Counted from the stretch's first letter, positions 9,836 through 20,890 are shown. The stretch is DNA of 21,984 nucleotides from Welwitschia mirabilis (GCA_051453625.1 JBOZIK010000001.1:58100180-58122163), one strand, 5' to 3'. The notes: generated from the letters alone by a model not told the origin. Numbers and translations: made by a program.

Positions 9836-10195
9836 CTGACTGGTGGCGAGGGGCTAGTCGGTATTGTTTGAAATCCCCTGAATGTCGTTTCAACTTTTTT
9901 GATGATCGGACGTTGGATTGTCATGTTGGGATTCTGCTGCGATTGACTTGAAGGAGCCAATGCTTTGTTGGGATTCTCTTTCGTTTTGCAATTCGGTGTT
10001 TTACCGTTGCAAGTGGCGGTTCTTCAGGACGGGCAAACGCAGAATTCGCTGTTGCAGACATGCTGATCTGACTGCTCGGTGCCGGATGATGCATGACGCA
10101 TTGAAAACGTTGTACGCAGTTGTCTCTTGTGGGAACGAGAAGCGAAAAGAATGGTAAAATCACATTACTGTTGATTATAACAGCGCGGTCTCCAG
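9780..10195. other. CpG-rich island of unknown origin
   Basis: I count about 23 CG dinucleotides in roughly 410 bases, whereas neighbouring stretches of more than 1 kb have only a handful. G+C content is also clearly higher. The segment has the direct repeat tgttgggattct (9924 and 9966) and a CCAAT string (9955-9960). Two overlapping minus-strand open frames exist (about 9921-10163 and 9763-9990, Pro/Ser/Gln-rich) and two plus-strand ones. None shows a domain I recognise and they overlap each other, so I do not call a gene. It could be an LTR piece, a young insertion or a captured gene fragment. Confidence 0.6.
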
Positions 10196-11004
10196 ATGAA
10201 ATACTGGTCTGACAAATTTCCTTTTTCCACCAAAATTAGCTTCACAATGCAGAGGATGTGAGTATTAAAGATTTTCCATAGTCTTATTTTTTAAAGGAAG
10301 GTTTTTATGTTCTTGAGACCTCATGCTTACAACTGTTGTTTAACACTTCAAAGTGTTGTGTTGAGCCTAATAGTTGCCACTACAATAGTGTGATTTTTGG
10401 TAAGAGAAGAGATGGGTGAGAGGGATTTTGATGAGTGAAATTGGAGGTTGAAGAATGAATAAGAAGAGCATTAAAGAAAAAGAGATTCCATTATGTTTAG
10501 AATTATTTTTTTGTTGAGATAAACTTTTAGGAGAATAAACTTTCGTAAAAGAAAATTTTTTATAAAAATATACATCGGCTGTATTTATAAACTCAATATC
10601 CCTCTATGTGCCGTACATATCCAAAGAGATTTTCACTTTTTTGCATGTAGCATTTTAAGTAGTGAAACTCATATAAAATAAGGATAGCTGAAAACAGAAA
10701 ATATTAAATTAAACATTTTTGTCCATGTCAAATTTCATGTGGAGATCTCACATAGGTTTTTCTTACTAAAATTTGACTTTAAATACAAATAATTCTTTAA
10801 CATGGCTTTGTCAAAGATTTATGATCTAGGTCTACATGTTATAGTATGCATCATGCCATGCTTATGATGATTCCATTTTTTATTTCAATAAGACCTTTTT
10901 TTTTGTTGAAAAAACTTTTCAAGAAATGAATCCAAAACCACAAAGTAATGGGAGAATTGCTCTACCATTAGGATGTCTCCAAGAAGACAATAAAAACTAT
11001 TATT
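10196..11004. other. Unassigned DNA between the island and the copia trace
   Basis: No reliable coding similarity is seen on either strand. It includes a TATA-like string (tatttataaac, about 10580) and several T-rich runs. It may include further decayed copia sequence downstream of the integrase trace on the minus strand, but the similarity is too weak to claim. Confidence 0.4.
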
Positions 11005-11325
11005 GATTTTATGTTGTAGTCATTTCATGGGTGATTCCATGTTGTTTGCAAAATTCTGTAAGTTTTGTAGATGTTAGCACATCTTCTTAATCAAACCTCA
11101 ACTTTTTCATCTTTAAGTTCTTTTGATTTCCAATGTCTTGTTTCAATTTTTTTTAATTCTAATTCCTAATCTTATCTTCATGACATAAAAAATTATCACC
11201 AAGAGTGATAAAAAAAGTATCAGCTATTATCAGTATGGAAAATCTACAGTGCAGTATAAATGTTAATGTGGATGAGCTCTAAGAATTTAAAAGATCTTTC
11301 TTATTTTGTGAAAAAAGATAATAAC
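11005..11325 (-). pseudogene. Ty1/copia integrase fragment, heavily decayed
   Basis: On the minus strand the blocks run in copia integrase order: FLELIHINIY (about 11290-11260, compare 'LELIHTDV'), then SYFFYH-like and IIFYVMK-like pieces (about 11230-11160, compare 'YFLTFIDDYSR'). Next come KELK (about 11125) and KLRFD-E (about 11105, compare 'KLRTDRGGE', the second catalytic Asp). Last is LTEFCKQHGITHEM (about 11070-11030, compare 'FCKEHGIxHE'). The expected PQQNG block with the catalytic Glu is not recognisable. Several frameshifts occur. The similarity is real in my judgement but short; a protein-profile search would decide. Confidence 0.6.
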
Positions 11326-11546
11326 CAAGATTTAGAAATCTTGCATATTTCATATATCTTATTACATACTGGATTAAGACTATGAGTTTTATGGATAGCA
11401 TGGAAATTAAGAAATTCTCACGAAAAATAAAAATTTACATGTCCAACACAAGTATGTCATAATAATGAAAGCTTTAATCATGAAGAAAATCCTAATATCA
11501 CTCTAAAAATGAATAGAATACTTCTTATAATTAGGTATGGATAGCA

Positions 11547-12788
11547 TGTTGTGGTGCATATTTATGCAAACATTACGTCCTTAGTCAAATCATGTCAATC
11601 ACAGATATATGCATAAATACAACACAATAATATAAATGGGAGTCAACCCGAATGTCGTAATTCGTCAAAGGCATTAGGCTCAAAGCTAGAGAATTGATTT
11701 CATGCAATGTTTTTTTTTTAATTTTTTTATACTTAACAAAATAAAAAGTGCAATGCAAGAAATGTAAATACACTATGTAAATGAAAATGTAATCTACTAT
11801 AAATGCAATATGTATTTGACTACCAAATCTCTGTCATTAAGTTTGACCCTGTATAACATAGATCAATTAACAAAACTATTACTAATTCTAACCAGCCTAA
11901 GCTATCAGGTGTATTGAATAGAATATGAAAACACGCAATGATTTAATCTATGAAATATAAAATGCAATGTAAGTTCCTAAACTAATGATTTCAACCTTCA
12001 CAAAGGTTATCCTTTATGACCTATATCAGTTATGAAGCTATTATGAAATCATAACCAATGTAAACCATAAGGAAGATGCACATGAATATAAAAACTAAAA
12101 GAAGATTTCTATTAAAAGTTGAATTAACATCCTATTATAAATTAGTAGCACATTGATAAAAGAGACACAGTCCAATACGAAGGAAGACTCCTCTCTACAA
12201 CTAACAGGTAGACCTTTCATCCTTTGATCTTCTATTATGAGAATTTTTTGGGTAATGTAGATGATCGTAGTTAAGTATAAAGGTAATATTTATTAACAGT
12301 AACAGATTCAAAAATAGCAAATCTAATAGAAGCAACCAAATTTCTAATGATGTGTAGAAAGTGTGTAACACATTTACACAAGTTTGACACATTGACTAAA
12401 ATTAGATGATCATCCTAGTTGTCATCTGGACAATGAGGGGGATTATGCCACATCGATAGAGGTCCACATTAGCATGCATCTTCGTCTAGTCAACATCTTA
12501 ATCGACTTACAAGTATTATTATCTAGCATTGCCATCCAAATAATGAAAGAGATGATAGCCTTTTCAATGTTCTTTATCAAGTGAATCTAGCTTTACAGAA
12601 CATTTGATTCCTCCTAAAAATGTGAAGTATTAGAATTAATTCAAAATTCTTCCAAAAGTGTTGGTATTTGTGCATTTCTATGATTTTTTTTAAATCTCAA
12701 TAATCATAGTTTTATGCTTAAACCTATTTAATTGTCCTAAAAACTACTCAAAATACTCCATTAAAACATATAATTTAGCATAACAACA
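11547..12788 (-). mobile_element. Family-A 3' LTR (copy 1, about 1.24 kb)
   Basis: The plus-strand ends are TGTTGTGGTG (11547) and AACAACA (12788), matching TGTTG...CAACA of the other copies. About 70 bases in, AATACAACACA and GAATGTCGTAATTC match copy 2 at the same offset (15554). On the minus strand a purine tract lies directly upstream (12789-12804), so this is a 3' LTR. The U3 side holds catctgga motifs near 12421. It is more divergent than the other copies. A decayed TATA-like string lies at about 12287-12293. Confidence 0.7.
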
Positions 12789-12804
12789 TAGCCCCTACTT
12801 AGCC
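12789..12804 (-). promoter_or_regulatory. Polypurine tract of family-A copy 1
   Basis: On the minus strand it reads ggctaagtaggggcta, immediately before TGTTGTT. It aligns base for base with the tract at 20874-20890, apart from a one-base length difference and small changes. Confidence 0.7.
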
Positions 12805-15099
12805 TTATTAGTCTCTGATAAAGTTAGCAAACAACTATAATTGTAAGCCAAATTGACTAAGGTAAAACACTAACTAGGAATATGTAAATTAAGTTTAAAA
12901 ATCTAAGTGTATAAGATAAAAACTTAGAATATAATAAATTGGAATGTTTACCTTGGTAGATGTTATCAACATGGTATCATCTAGACTATCATCTGGACAA
13001 TTATGAGAATGATAGGCTTTTGAAAATTAATTTATAAAATCAAGTATCTGTAATCATGTTCCTCAAAAAATAAGATCAAAAAACACTTATCAATTCATTA
13101 TCCCCCATTTAAAACTTTTAACACATCAAAAAGATACAGATTGAATGTGATAAAAAAACAATTATCATAACATCTAACCATAATAACCTGAAATAATAAT
13201 TTGCATGTATAATTAAAAAAATGGTAATTCATAAATGATATTCATAAATTAAACGTTCAGTTTTTAAGCAAAATCTATAAGGGAAATACATCACAAATAA
13301 TCAATCATAACATTATTTCCTTCATCAATGCTCTTATGAATTTCTTGTATTATGTCTACAAGAAAAACAAACTACAAGTATTCTATTATTGAGTACATAT
13401 TTTACTAAATAGTATTCATAATGCATCTTATTCAAATAATAAGTGATCAAAATCAGACAAGGACATTATAGATATGCATCGTGAACATTGAAAATAACCC
13501 TTAAAATTTAAATTTTTGACATCCAAGGTAAATCGGTATGTCTTGTATTGCATTAAAGTAAGATGAAAAAGATCAATATGTGATTTTAAGTAGAAGTAAG
13601 AAACACCAGTAGGCTAGGAATAATATTATGTGCATGAAAAGAAGGATCAAATTTAGTCTAAAAAAGATGAAAGATAAAGAGTTAATGTTTAGAAAATATA
13701 TGTGTTTCATCCATCTTGTCATCTGGATGACAGGGAGGACAACAAGGGTTTTTAATAGCTTAATAAAAATTAAAGTAGCAGTGAAATAAGTTAATCTCAG
13801 ATAATATCATGGAGGTTTAAGAAGAGTATTGGTCTAAAAAATATAAAATGGCTAATAATCATGATAAATCAAGATATGATAAAGGAGGTGAATGCACTAA
13901 GCTAAGGAAGATGAATGTATCATGAACTCATAATTATTAAACAATAGTATTAGATGTGTCAAAACTCAAAAAGAAAATTAAAGAGAAGTAAAATTAAAAA
14001 GATTCAAAAGAATAGATGGGAAAAACTAGCATCATAAACTAAGGAAATTTATTTGCATAAAGAAAATCAACTTCTATAAAGAAAACTATAATTTAAAATA
14101 AAATATAATAAGAAAACTACTAAATGATCAAGTCCTAAGCATTTTAGATGAAAAATTATAAAAATGAATTTGAATTACCAATGAAAATAACTAAAGAAAA
14201 CAAAATAGAAATAAACAACTTAGAAATAAGAAGAAGATTGTGTACCTATCCTAAATTTAAACCTAGTAAATCCTCATATAAAAGATCACAAAATCACCTA
14301 ATTAATAATGAATGACATAATGCACAAACTCTACAAAGTACCACTTGAATAGGTAGTGATTATAAAGATGCCAAGTAATTTAGGTTTTAAACAATGTATG
14401 ATAAGATCAAAAGCTACTAAAAATGAATTCACCTACTGATGCCCTAAAACACACTTGAATCCTAAAAATTAAAATGATCATATGGGAATACTATAAGCAC
14501 AATGAGTCCAGGAAACAAGAAATGCATCTAATGATACCAGGAATACCATTAATTTCATAGTCTCAAAGTGTTTATTTTAATCCATGATGAAGAGAGTGTA
14601 GTCATAACTAGAGAAGTAGAGACCCACAAATCATAGTCAACTAATCGTCTAGTGGAGTTTTCATATCTACTAACATTGTGAAAGTTCCTCTCAAAAACAT
14701 TTAACCTCATGTAATAGGACATCATGGTGACCATGTATTTAGCACAAAAATAATAGATCATGGTTATTATTCTCTCTCTCTTAATCTTACTCTCTCACTC
14801 ACTCTCTCTCACTCACTCTCTCACACACTCTCTCTCACACTCACTCACACACATTTTTGAATATATACTTCTTTAAAATAAATCCCACATAACACATACT
14901 TGTAAATATAAAGGTAAAGAAATGAGATGAAAAAAGGAAAAACACCTCCAAACAACCACAGACTCATATTATTGAGAGAAAACACAAAAACTACTTCCTG
15001 TAAAATGAAATTCATGGACATTTGAATGTTTTAAGATTGGGTTAATTTAATCTTATCAATTTTCAAATACCAAAGTAAAAATTATTATCATGGTAAATT
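12805..15099 (-). mobile_element. Long non-coding 3' region of the family-A element
   Basis: This lies between the integrase end (15100) and the polypurine tract and has no open frame of note. It holds the same landmarks as 20891-21984: the stretch after the tract (agccttattagtctct...), a ccccatttaaa string (13104), a conserved block at 14568-14726 and a pyrimidine-rich low-complexity tract. Athila and Tat elements are known for long 3' regions, sometimes with a decayed env-like frame; I see no such frame. Short catctgga motifs recur at 12990 and 13718. Confidence 0.6.
14770..14852. repeat. CT/CA-rich microsatellite
   Basis: Mixed (CT) and (CACT) units form an almost pure pyrimidine/CA run, purine-rich on the element's own (minus) strand. 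A polypyrimidine run occupies the corresponding place at 21887-21940. Confidence 0.9.
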
Positions 15100-15483
15100 C
15101 ATAAAATACAACATGTACTTTTTCTATGAGATAAGAACCTAGCCATTTAGAGGTTAATTTTTTGTGTAAAAGATGCACTCAGGTATTATATAAAAGGACT
15201 AGTTGACTTAGTTTAAACTATTTATGGATTATTGTATTATCATATTTGAACTTGACTTGGGATTTATGAATGAGTTGATGATGTATAGCATAGGTATTAT
15301 TTTCATCTAAATGATCAAGTTGGGTTAATCAAGTTTTGAGATTTTCATTTAAGTTTATAAGATTAAGTTAATGGATGAATTAATAGGAGTTATAGCAAAT
15401 ATCAAATATCAAGATACAAACCTTTCTGTACATAAGCTCATAAGGTGAAATACATAGAGAGTTTTTCCAAATATTCTAATATG
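15100..15483 (-). pseudogene. Athila/Tat-type integrase C-terminal part, decayed
   Basis: On the minus strand, WKNSLCISPYELMYRKVC (about 15470-15417) matches 'TPIGMSPYxLVYGKAC'. The following residues fit 'HLPVELEHxAYWA--LN' by spacing. About 270 bases further on, KLTSKWLGSYLIEKVHVV (about 15160-15107) matches 'KLRSRWxGPFxVxKVY'. This is the end of the integrase core and the C-terminal domain of Athila/Tat elements. Stops and shifts fill the middle. The high-coordinate edge is sharp, because the family-A LTR end at 15484 cuts the reading immediately before 'WKNSL'. The fragment links the LTR and 3' region at 11547-15099 to this lineage. Confidence 0.75.
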
Positions 15484-16613
15484 TGTTGCGGTGTGTATTT
15501 GTGCAATAGTTCACGTTTCAATTTCAATCCTGTTAATTATAAATAAAATGCAAAATACAACACACTAGTATAGACGGAGTGATCCAAATGTCGTAATTCC
15601 ATTGAAGGCCAATGGTATGGAGAATAAAGAGTTGATTTTAAAAAGAAATATGTAACCCTAGTCTATTGAATTAAATTGCAATGCATGAAATAGAATAATG
15701 ATGCAAGACTAATCTATGAAAATAAATAGTAATAAACCTAATCTAATTAAGCTCAACCTTAACGAAGGCTGCCCTCATAATCTATATAATTAAAAAAACC
15801 TATCACGAATCTAGAACAATATAAACTATGAGGAATAAGTTTCTACAATTATTAACAAAAAGAGTAACTCATATTAAAGATGTAAAAAGACATCTGTATC
15901 ACAAAGTAGTCGTTCCTCAATGGAGGGTACTCCGCTCAACACCAAGGTAATGTTTCTCTGGATTACAAGATGGTTCTTTGGTTCCAATATCTCCTGTCAC
16001 GAGAATATCACGTACTGTCGAAGATGATTAAGGATCGAGAGGGAGACCTTTATTTATAAACAGAAAGGGGAAAAGCGACTAACAGAAAAGCATAATAGAA
16101 ACTCTAGCTATCATGCAAGGGAAAGTCACAAATAACAAGCAACAACTCGAGAATACAATCTATGAAAGTGTGGGATAACAGTGTCATCTAGGTGGTCATG
16201 CGGAGTCCTGTCAACTAGTTCTGAAGATGTCATCCACAAGTATCGTCTGGATGATTAAGTGAATGATGGAGTTCGATGAAAAGATCTTCACTTCAATTAC
16301 AAGTCATCTAGAAATAAGACTGTCATATGTCCAATTAGGGTTGTTGTCTATCTGTTGTCTGGATGACATAGGGGATGACAGTCTTCTATTCATCCTTTGT
16401 CAGTGTGATATCTAGTTGTTTGCAGGAATAATCATATGAAAATACAATTTATCCATATCTATATAAAATCTTCATGAATTATCTAATAAATTGCATATTT
16501 TCATCTTGTGTTCCTGGATTCTCAATTGTCATAGGAACTAGGCATTTATCTATTAGTTTATCTATAAAACAACTCAAAATACCCAATTAAATACACTTAA
16601 GTTAGTGTCACAA
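15484..16613 (-). mobile_element. Family-A LTR (copy 2, about 1.13 kb)
   Basis: It starts TGTTGCGGTG and ends GTGTCACAA, with ends that fit TGTTGCG...CGCAACA after a small loss. From about 16226 to 16613 it matches copy 3 (20482-20873) at a nearly constant offset (4256-4258), including gtcatatgtccaattagggt and cataggaactaggcattta. No clear polypurine tract follows on the high side. It could be the 5' LTR of an internally deleted element whose 3' LTR is copy 1, or a separate solo insertion. Possible flanking repeats are tagca (11542-11546) and tagtc (16614-16618), only three of five identical. Confidence 0.75.
16049..16060 (-). promoter_or_regulatory. TATA-like site in family-A copy 2
   Basis: On the minus strand it reads gtttataaataa and is followed by a C/T-rich stretch (gtctccctctcg), a typical plant start region. 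This would place transcription start near 16020 and U3 at 16613 to about 16025. The equivalent string in copy 1 is altered. Confidence 0.55.
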
Positions 16614-17600
16614 TAGTCTTTAAAAATAAATGAACCATTATCATTATTGTTATGCTTAGTTCACCAATCTCTAATTGGACATTAGCCCATATTACATACC
16701 ATTAACCAACCTAGTTATAATAACCAATTCATCATACCAAGAATATATAGCTAACAAACTTGTAATTTACAAGCAAGAATAAGGAATAACTAGCTATGAG
16801 ATTACTATATGCTTACTCATTACATTCCTATTAAATATAATTAACTAATAGAGGAAAATTATGTAATAACATATCATCCTTAATCTATTCCCTTATATTC
16901 ACTACTTTATTGGGTTAAATGCTTATTTAAATTTACATCTTATTACCTTATTTAATAGCTTTATTAATTCTATTTTCTTTACATATATAATCCTCCAAGT
17001 TCAATTCTAATATCTTATTTAATAGCTATTTAAAAAAGATTATAAGCATGTGAGTCATAATATTACTTAATTATATAATCCTCCAAACCTTAATTTAATT
17101 CTAATCCCTTAGCATGGACATATTTTTTCCATTATATCTAAACAAATACATCTAAACATTTTTTTATTATTTTAATGAAATATACCAACTAAGCTAACAT
17201 AGTTGAAATTTATTATTTTCTCACTATTATATTATTAATATAAATTATAACTTAATACTTATTTTTATAAGTTATTAATTAGCTACCAACTAAGCTAATA
17301 ATTATCATTTATTTTGTTATTTTATTTAAAATGACTTACCTTATCCTATCACCTAGTCAAACTCATTTCCTTATATAAGATTCGCCTACGGCATGTAAAC
17401 CAAATGTCATAACCCTTTCTGCGTACTTATCCTCCATGCATTCACCACTTAAAAACTTAGTAAATAAACCACTACCCCCTTTCTCTTATTTTACTTCTTG
17501 ACTCTTAATCCTTATGTCTCTTTCATTTCTCCTCCAAAATCTTAGTTTTTCAAACCTAATGTTAGAAAACTTTAGAATCTATAACAATGGAGTCTCTCAT
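16614..17600. other. A+T-rich DNA with imperfect local repeats
   Basis: No coding similarity is seen. Imperfect direct repeats include tatataatcctccaa (about 16985 and 17078), cttatttaatagc (about 16949 and 17012) and accaactaagctaa (17184 and 17285). A palindromic TATA-like string, cttatataag, lies near 17370 and is followed by more C+G-rich, partly CpG-bearing sequence (ttcgcctacggcatg). That layout resembles the U3/R boundary of another LTR, but I could not find its ends. Confidence 0.4.
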
Positions 17601-20269
17601 GATGGAAATGTAACATACGCTTTTTAAGCCCTCATTTATGGCTTGCATTACTATTTTTATAGTATTTTTATTAGTTTATGCACTACTAGTGCCATTTTTC
17701 AAGCTTATTATTTAGCCCTCTCCTTAAAAAAGGGACTTTAACTTGTAATGAAATAACTACTAGAATGAAAGAATACACCTAGAGTACCTAACACATGGAT
17801 TTCTCTTTAATTCTTTACTTCTCTATCTCTTTTTTCCTTTTCTTTTTCTTATCTTTTTTCTTTCATAGTTATAAAAATGTTTTTGGGAAATGGACATTGA
17901 AAAATATTATTTTATTATAGGTACTACCTAAGAGAGGAGCTAAATGGAGTTTCATGGTACTAGGAGTGGAAGGGTTTCAAGTGAACTTAAGAGAAAATGA
18001 TTCGGATACAATCATCATAGTTTCAAATCAAACATTACTCACAAAACCACTTGTATCTAATTAAAATAAAGGTAATAAATAAAGAAAGAAGGTTAAAGGA
18101 TAGTTCTCCTATTATTGTCTTCAAAAGATATTATTTAAGAGTATTATTTTATTGTTATAGTTTAGAGAATGTTAAGTGTTTTCTTGTAATTTTATGTTTA
18201 AAATAATTTTTTAAAACATTTCTATGTAATGGGTTTATGGAAATATTACATATCATTTTTCCTATTGTTCACTAGCTATTCATTTTCTTATTTTAGTTGA
18301 ATGTTAAGCAATTTTTAAAGGCATGAATAATATTCTAGTAAAAAAGTTTTCAAACTACTAGCTACATTTATTCATTATTTTAAATTCCTATTATTTAGAT
18401 AATTATTCCCTTACCCTTTTATTATTGGATATTTTCTCTATTTAGATAATAGTCTGTATTCCTATTTAGCTTAGTAAAACTTTATAATTCCAAAGTAAAG
18501 CTTTTACATTCTTATAGATTAATAATTGTAAAAATTAATATTTTAGTTTAGTATTATTACAAAAATGTGATAATTAAAGTGTGGTTTCTCACTCATATGT
18601 AATAATAAATTTTCATTTTCTATTTTGTTGATAATTAATTTCTCACTCTAGACCTTAAGGTCTTCAACATTATGATTAGTTTGTTTGAAAAATAAACAAA
18701 AACATTCAACTTTTAATTTTTTTTCCTAAGTTTAATCCAACAAAGTTTATTTTTAAAATATTCTTAATCTTATATTTTCCTAAGGAATTATTAAAAAGAA
18801 CAAATCCTCATCTCTTATTTAATAAATACATTTACATTTTTAATAATACAAAGTTAGTTTAAGTAAAATGAATAAATTATAGCAAAATCTAAGTAGGTAA
18901 TAAAGATGTATTGAATATATTACTTAATAACGAGCACTTTTCCTATCCATGTATAATGAAGAATTTGTAATAGATAGTTAATAAAGACATTACCTAAGCC
19001 TAACTTATCTATCTACACTATATCACATAATTTTATAAGAAACATTTGACATCTAACTAACTCTAGAAGAAATGCTAATACTTAAATAACTTAGCTAAAT
19101 ATTTCCAACAAGATCATCACTCACTTTTAACTAGTGTTTTCTGAAATAATAATTAAAAAGAAATAATCTAACTAATCTAAAATGAAAATTTATAGCATCC
19201 TAACAAAATTTACAATTAATGTTTAAAACATTTCCAAGAATAAAGATTTACCTTATAGTTTGAAGATCTAAGGTTGATAGCACTTACACACCTCTATAGT
19301 TCTTCCTCCACTATTATTCTAGCTTTTTTTTTTAAAGGAAGACATCAATTCTATCAATCAAAGTCTTTATCCTTATTATCTCTAATGTTCCTTCATTGTT
19401 AGTTTAACTTACCAACTAGATGGCAAAATAACTATCAACTCTAAAGCATGTAGAAATTTCACATACATGCTACCACCTTTTCAACTCAAATACATTAAGT
19501 TTGATTACAAGGCATTAAATTAAATATGATAATTACATTATGACTATTTTATTTTTAAATATCTAATAAATATTTTAATTTACATTAGCATATTTAGATA
19601 AATTCCTAAGTATAAGATTTATTAATATCATTCAAACCCTAATTTTACATTTAAGTAATTAAAATATAGACTATTTGAAATAACCCTATATTTGAGGATC
19701 ACATTAGAGATTATACTAGACTACCATGCTTATATATCATCATGATAATGTACCCATAACATTTGGGACATCTCTGAGAAATTATAATTATGCATGGTAC
19801 ATTAAAATAGTATAAGGATAGAGATTAACTTAACATAGTATATTATGAGCCTAAGTATACTTACATAAGTACATACTATTAATGATATAACAACACTTGC
19901 CAAAAATAATGCTTCATTACAAACTTACAAGGTTGCTATACTCATGATAAGTATAAATAAACTTATCAAGCTAACATTTGTGGTTTTACATCTTACTCTC
20001 TTTTTCTCTTAAATAAGTTTCCTTCTAGAAGGTAGAGTTCAATAAAATTTGTACTTCTACATTATTTATTCTTTATATTTCCATGTTGTCTACATTATTT
20101 CTTCTTTATATTTCCATGTTGTCTTGCATTATCACTTGCAGGAGCTTTTCTCTCCACTTAATGAAATTGGTAGTTTTATTACATGAACTAGAATTAAATT
20201 AAGTTAAAACATAGAACCATTCTCTTCATGAGGATAGTTAGGATAGTTTTCTAGAAATTACATAATCTT
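17601..20269. other. A+T-rich DNA, no gene recognised
   Basis: Both strands are full of stops. The only oddity in reading frames is 17921-18064, open for 47 codons plus stop and preceded by ttttattatag, which resembles an intron 3' end. Its translation matches nothing I know. T-rich runs occur near 17820-17870 and a small tandem repeat at 20056. This may be old transposon DNA beyond recognition by eye. Confidence 0.4.
20056..20121. repeat. 33-bp tandem duplication
   Basis: tctacattattt(a/c)ttctttatatttccatgttg occurs twice head to tail, with a single difference between the two copies. The near identity suggests a recent duplication, or possibly an assembly error. Confidence 0.9.
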
Positions 20270-20369
20270 NNNNNNNNNNNNNNNNNNNNNNNNNNNNNNN
20301 NNNNNNNNNNNNNNNNNNNNNNNNNNNNNNNNNNNNNNNNNNNNNNNNNNNNNNNNNNNNNNNNNNNNN
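20270..20369. other. Assembly gap (100 N)
   Basis: This placeholder-size gap sits where roughly 600 bases of family-A LTR would be expected. The left flank does not resemble that LTR, so either the true gap is larger or the LTR copy is truncated. Confidence 0.9.
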
Positions 20370-20873
20370 GTGGTCGTCCAGACGATGGAGGAGATGACAA
20401 TGTTTTACAATGAGTTATCTAAATTGCTTCCAGTTCAACTATCTGTGATCTTCATGCAAACCGTTGTTGACTGATATTGGAGATGTCATCCACTCGTATC
20501 GTCTGGATGATGAGGTAGACGATGGAATCTGACAATAAGATGTTCATTTCAATCTACAAGTTATCTGGAATTAAGTCTGTCATATGTCCAATTAGGGTTG
20601 TCGTCCTGACTATCGTCTATACAACATAGGGGATGACAGTCTTCTAATCATCCTTTGTTAGTGTGATATCTTGTTGTTTATAGGAATAATCATCTAAAAA
20701 TATAATTTATCCATATCTATAGAAAATCCTCTTAAATTATCTGATAAACTGCATGTTTTCATCTTGTGTTCCTAGATTCTTAATTGTCATAGGAACTAGG
20801 CATTTATATATTAGTTTATCTGCAAAACAACTCAAAATATACTATCAAATACACTTAAGTTGGTGTCGCAACA
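20370..20873 (-). mobile_element. Family-A 3' LTR (copy 3, partial)
   Basis: This matches copy 2 closely from about 20482 to 20873 and ends GTGTCGCAACA. On the minus strand it begins TGTTGCGACACC right after a clear polypurine tract, so it is a 3' LTR. It is the best-preserved copy. Its other end is lost in the gap. Short near-palindromes such as gtcgtccagacgat (20373-20386) and atcgtctggatgat (20498-20511) lie in its U3. Confidence 0.8.
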
Positions 20874-20890
20874 TAGCCTCCCACTTAGCC
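20874..20890 (-). promoter_or_regulatory. Polypurine tract of family-A copy 3
   Basis: On the minus strand it reads ggctaagtgggaggcta, directly before TGTTGCGACACC. This is a textbook position for priming of plus-strand synthesis. Confidence 0.75.

Noticed and set aside
9840-9885. tRNA-derived SINE (A/B box-like strings)
   Set aside because: The strings match the Pol III boxes poorly, their spacing is wrong, and no A-tail follows.
9763-10163. Host gene or exon in the CpG-rich island
   Set aside because: There are four overlapping frames on two strands, no recognised motif, no splice pattern I trust, and one frame runs into the tandem repeat.
11585-12392. Two minus-strand frames of about 62 codons
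   Set aside because: Both lie in family-A LTR copy 1 and are not kept in copy 2, so they are chance readings.
14555-14761. 68-codon minus-strand frame
   Set aside because: It overlaps the conserved block, but the same frame is not preserved in the better copy at 21713-21886.
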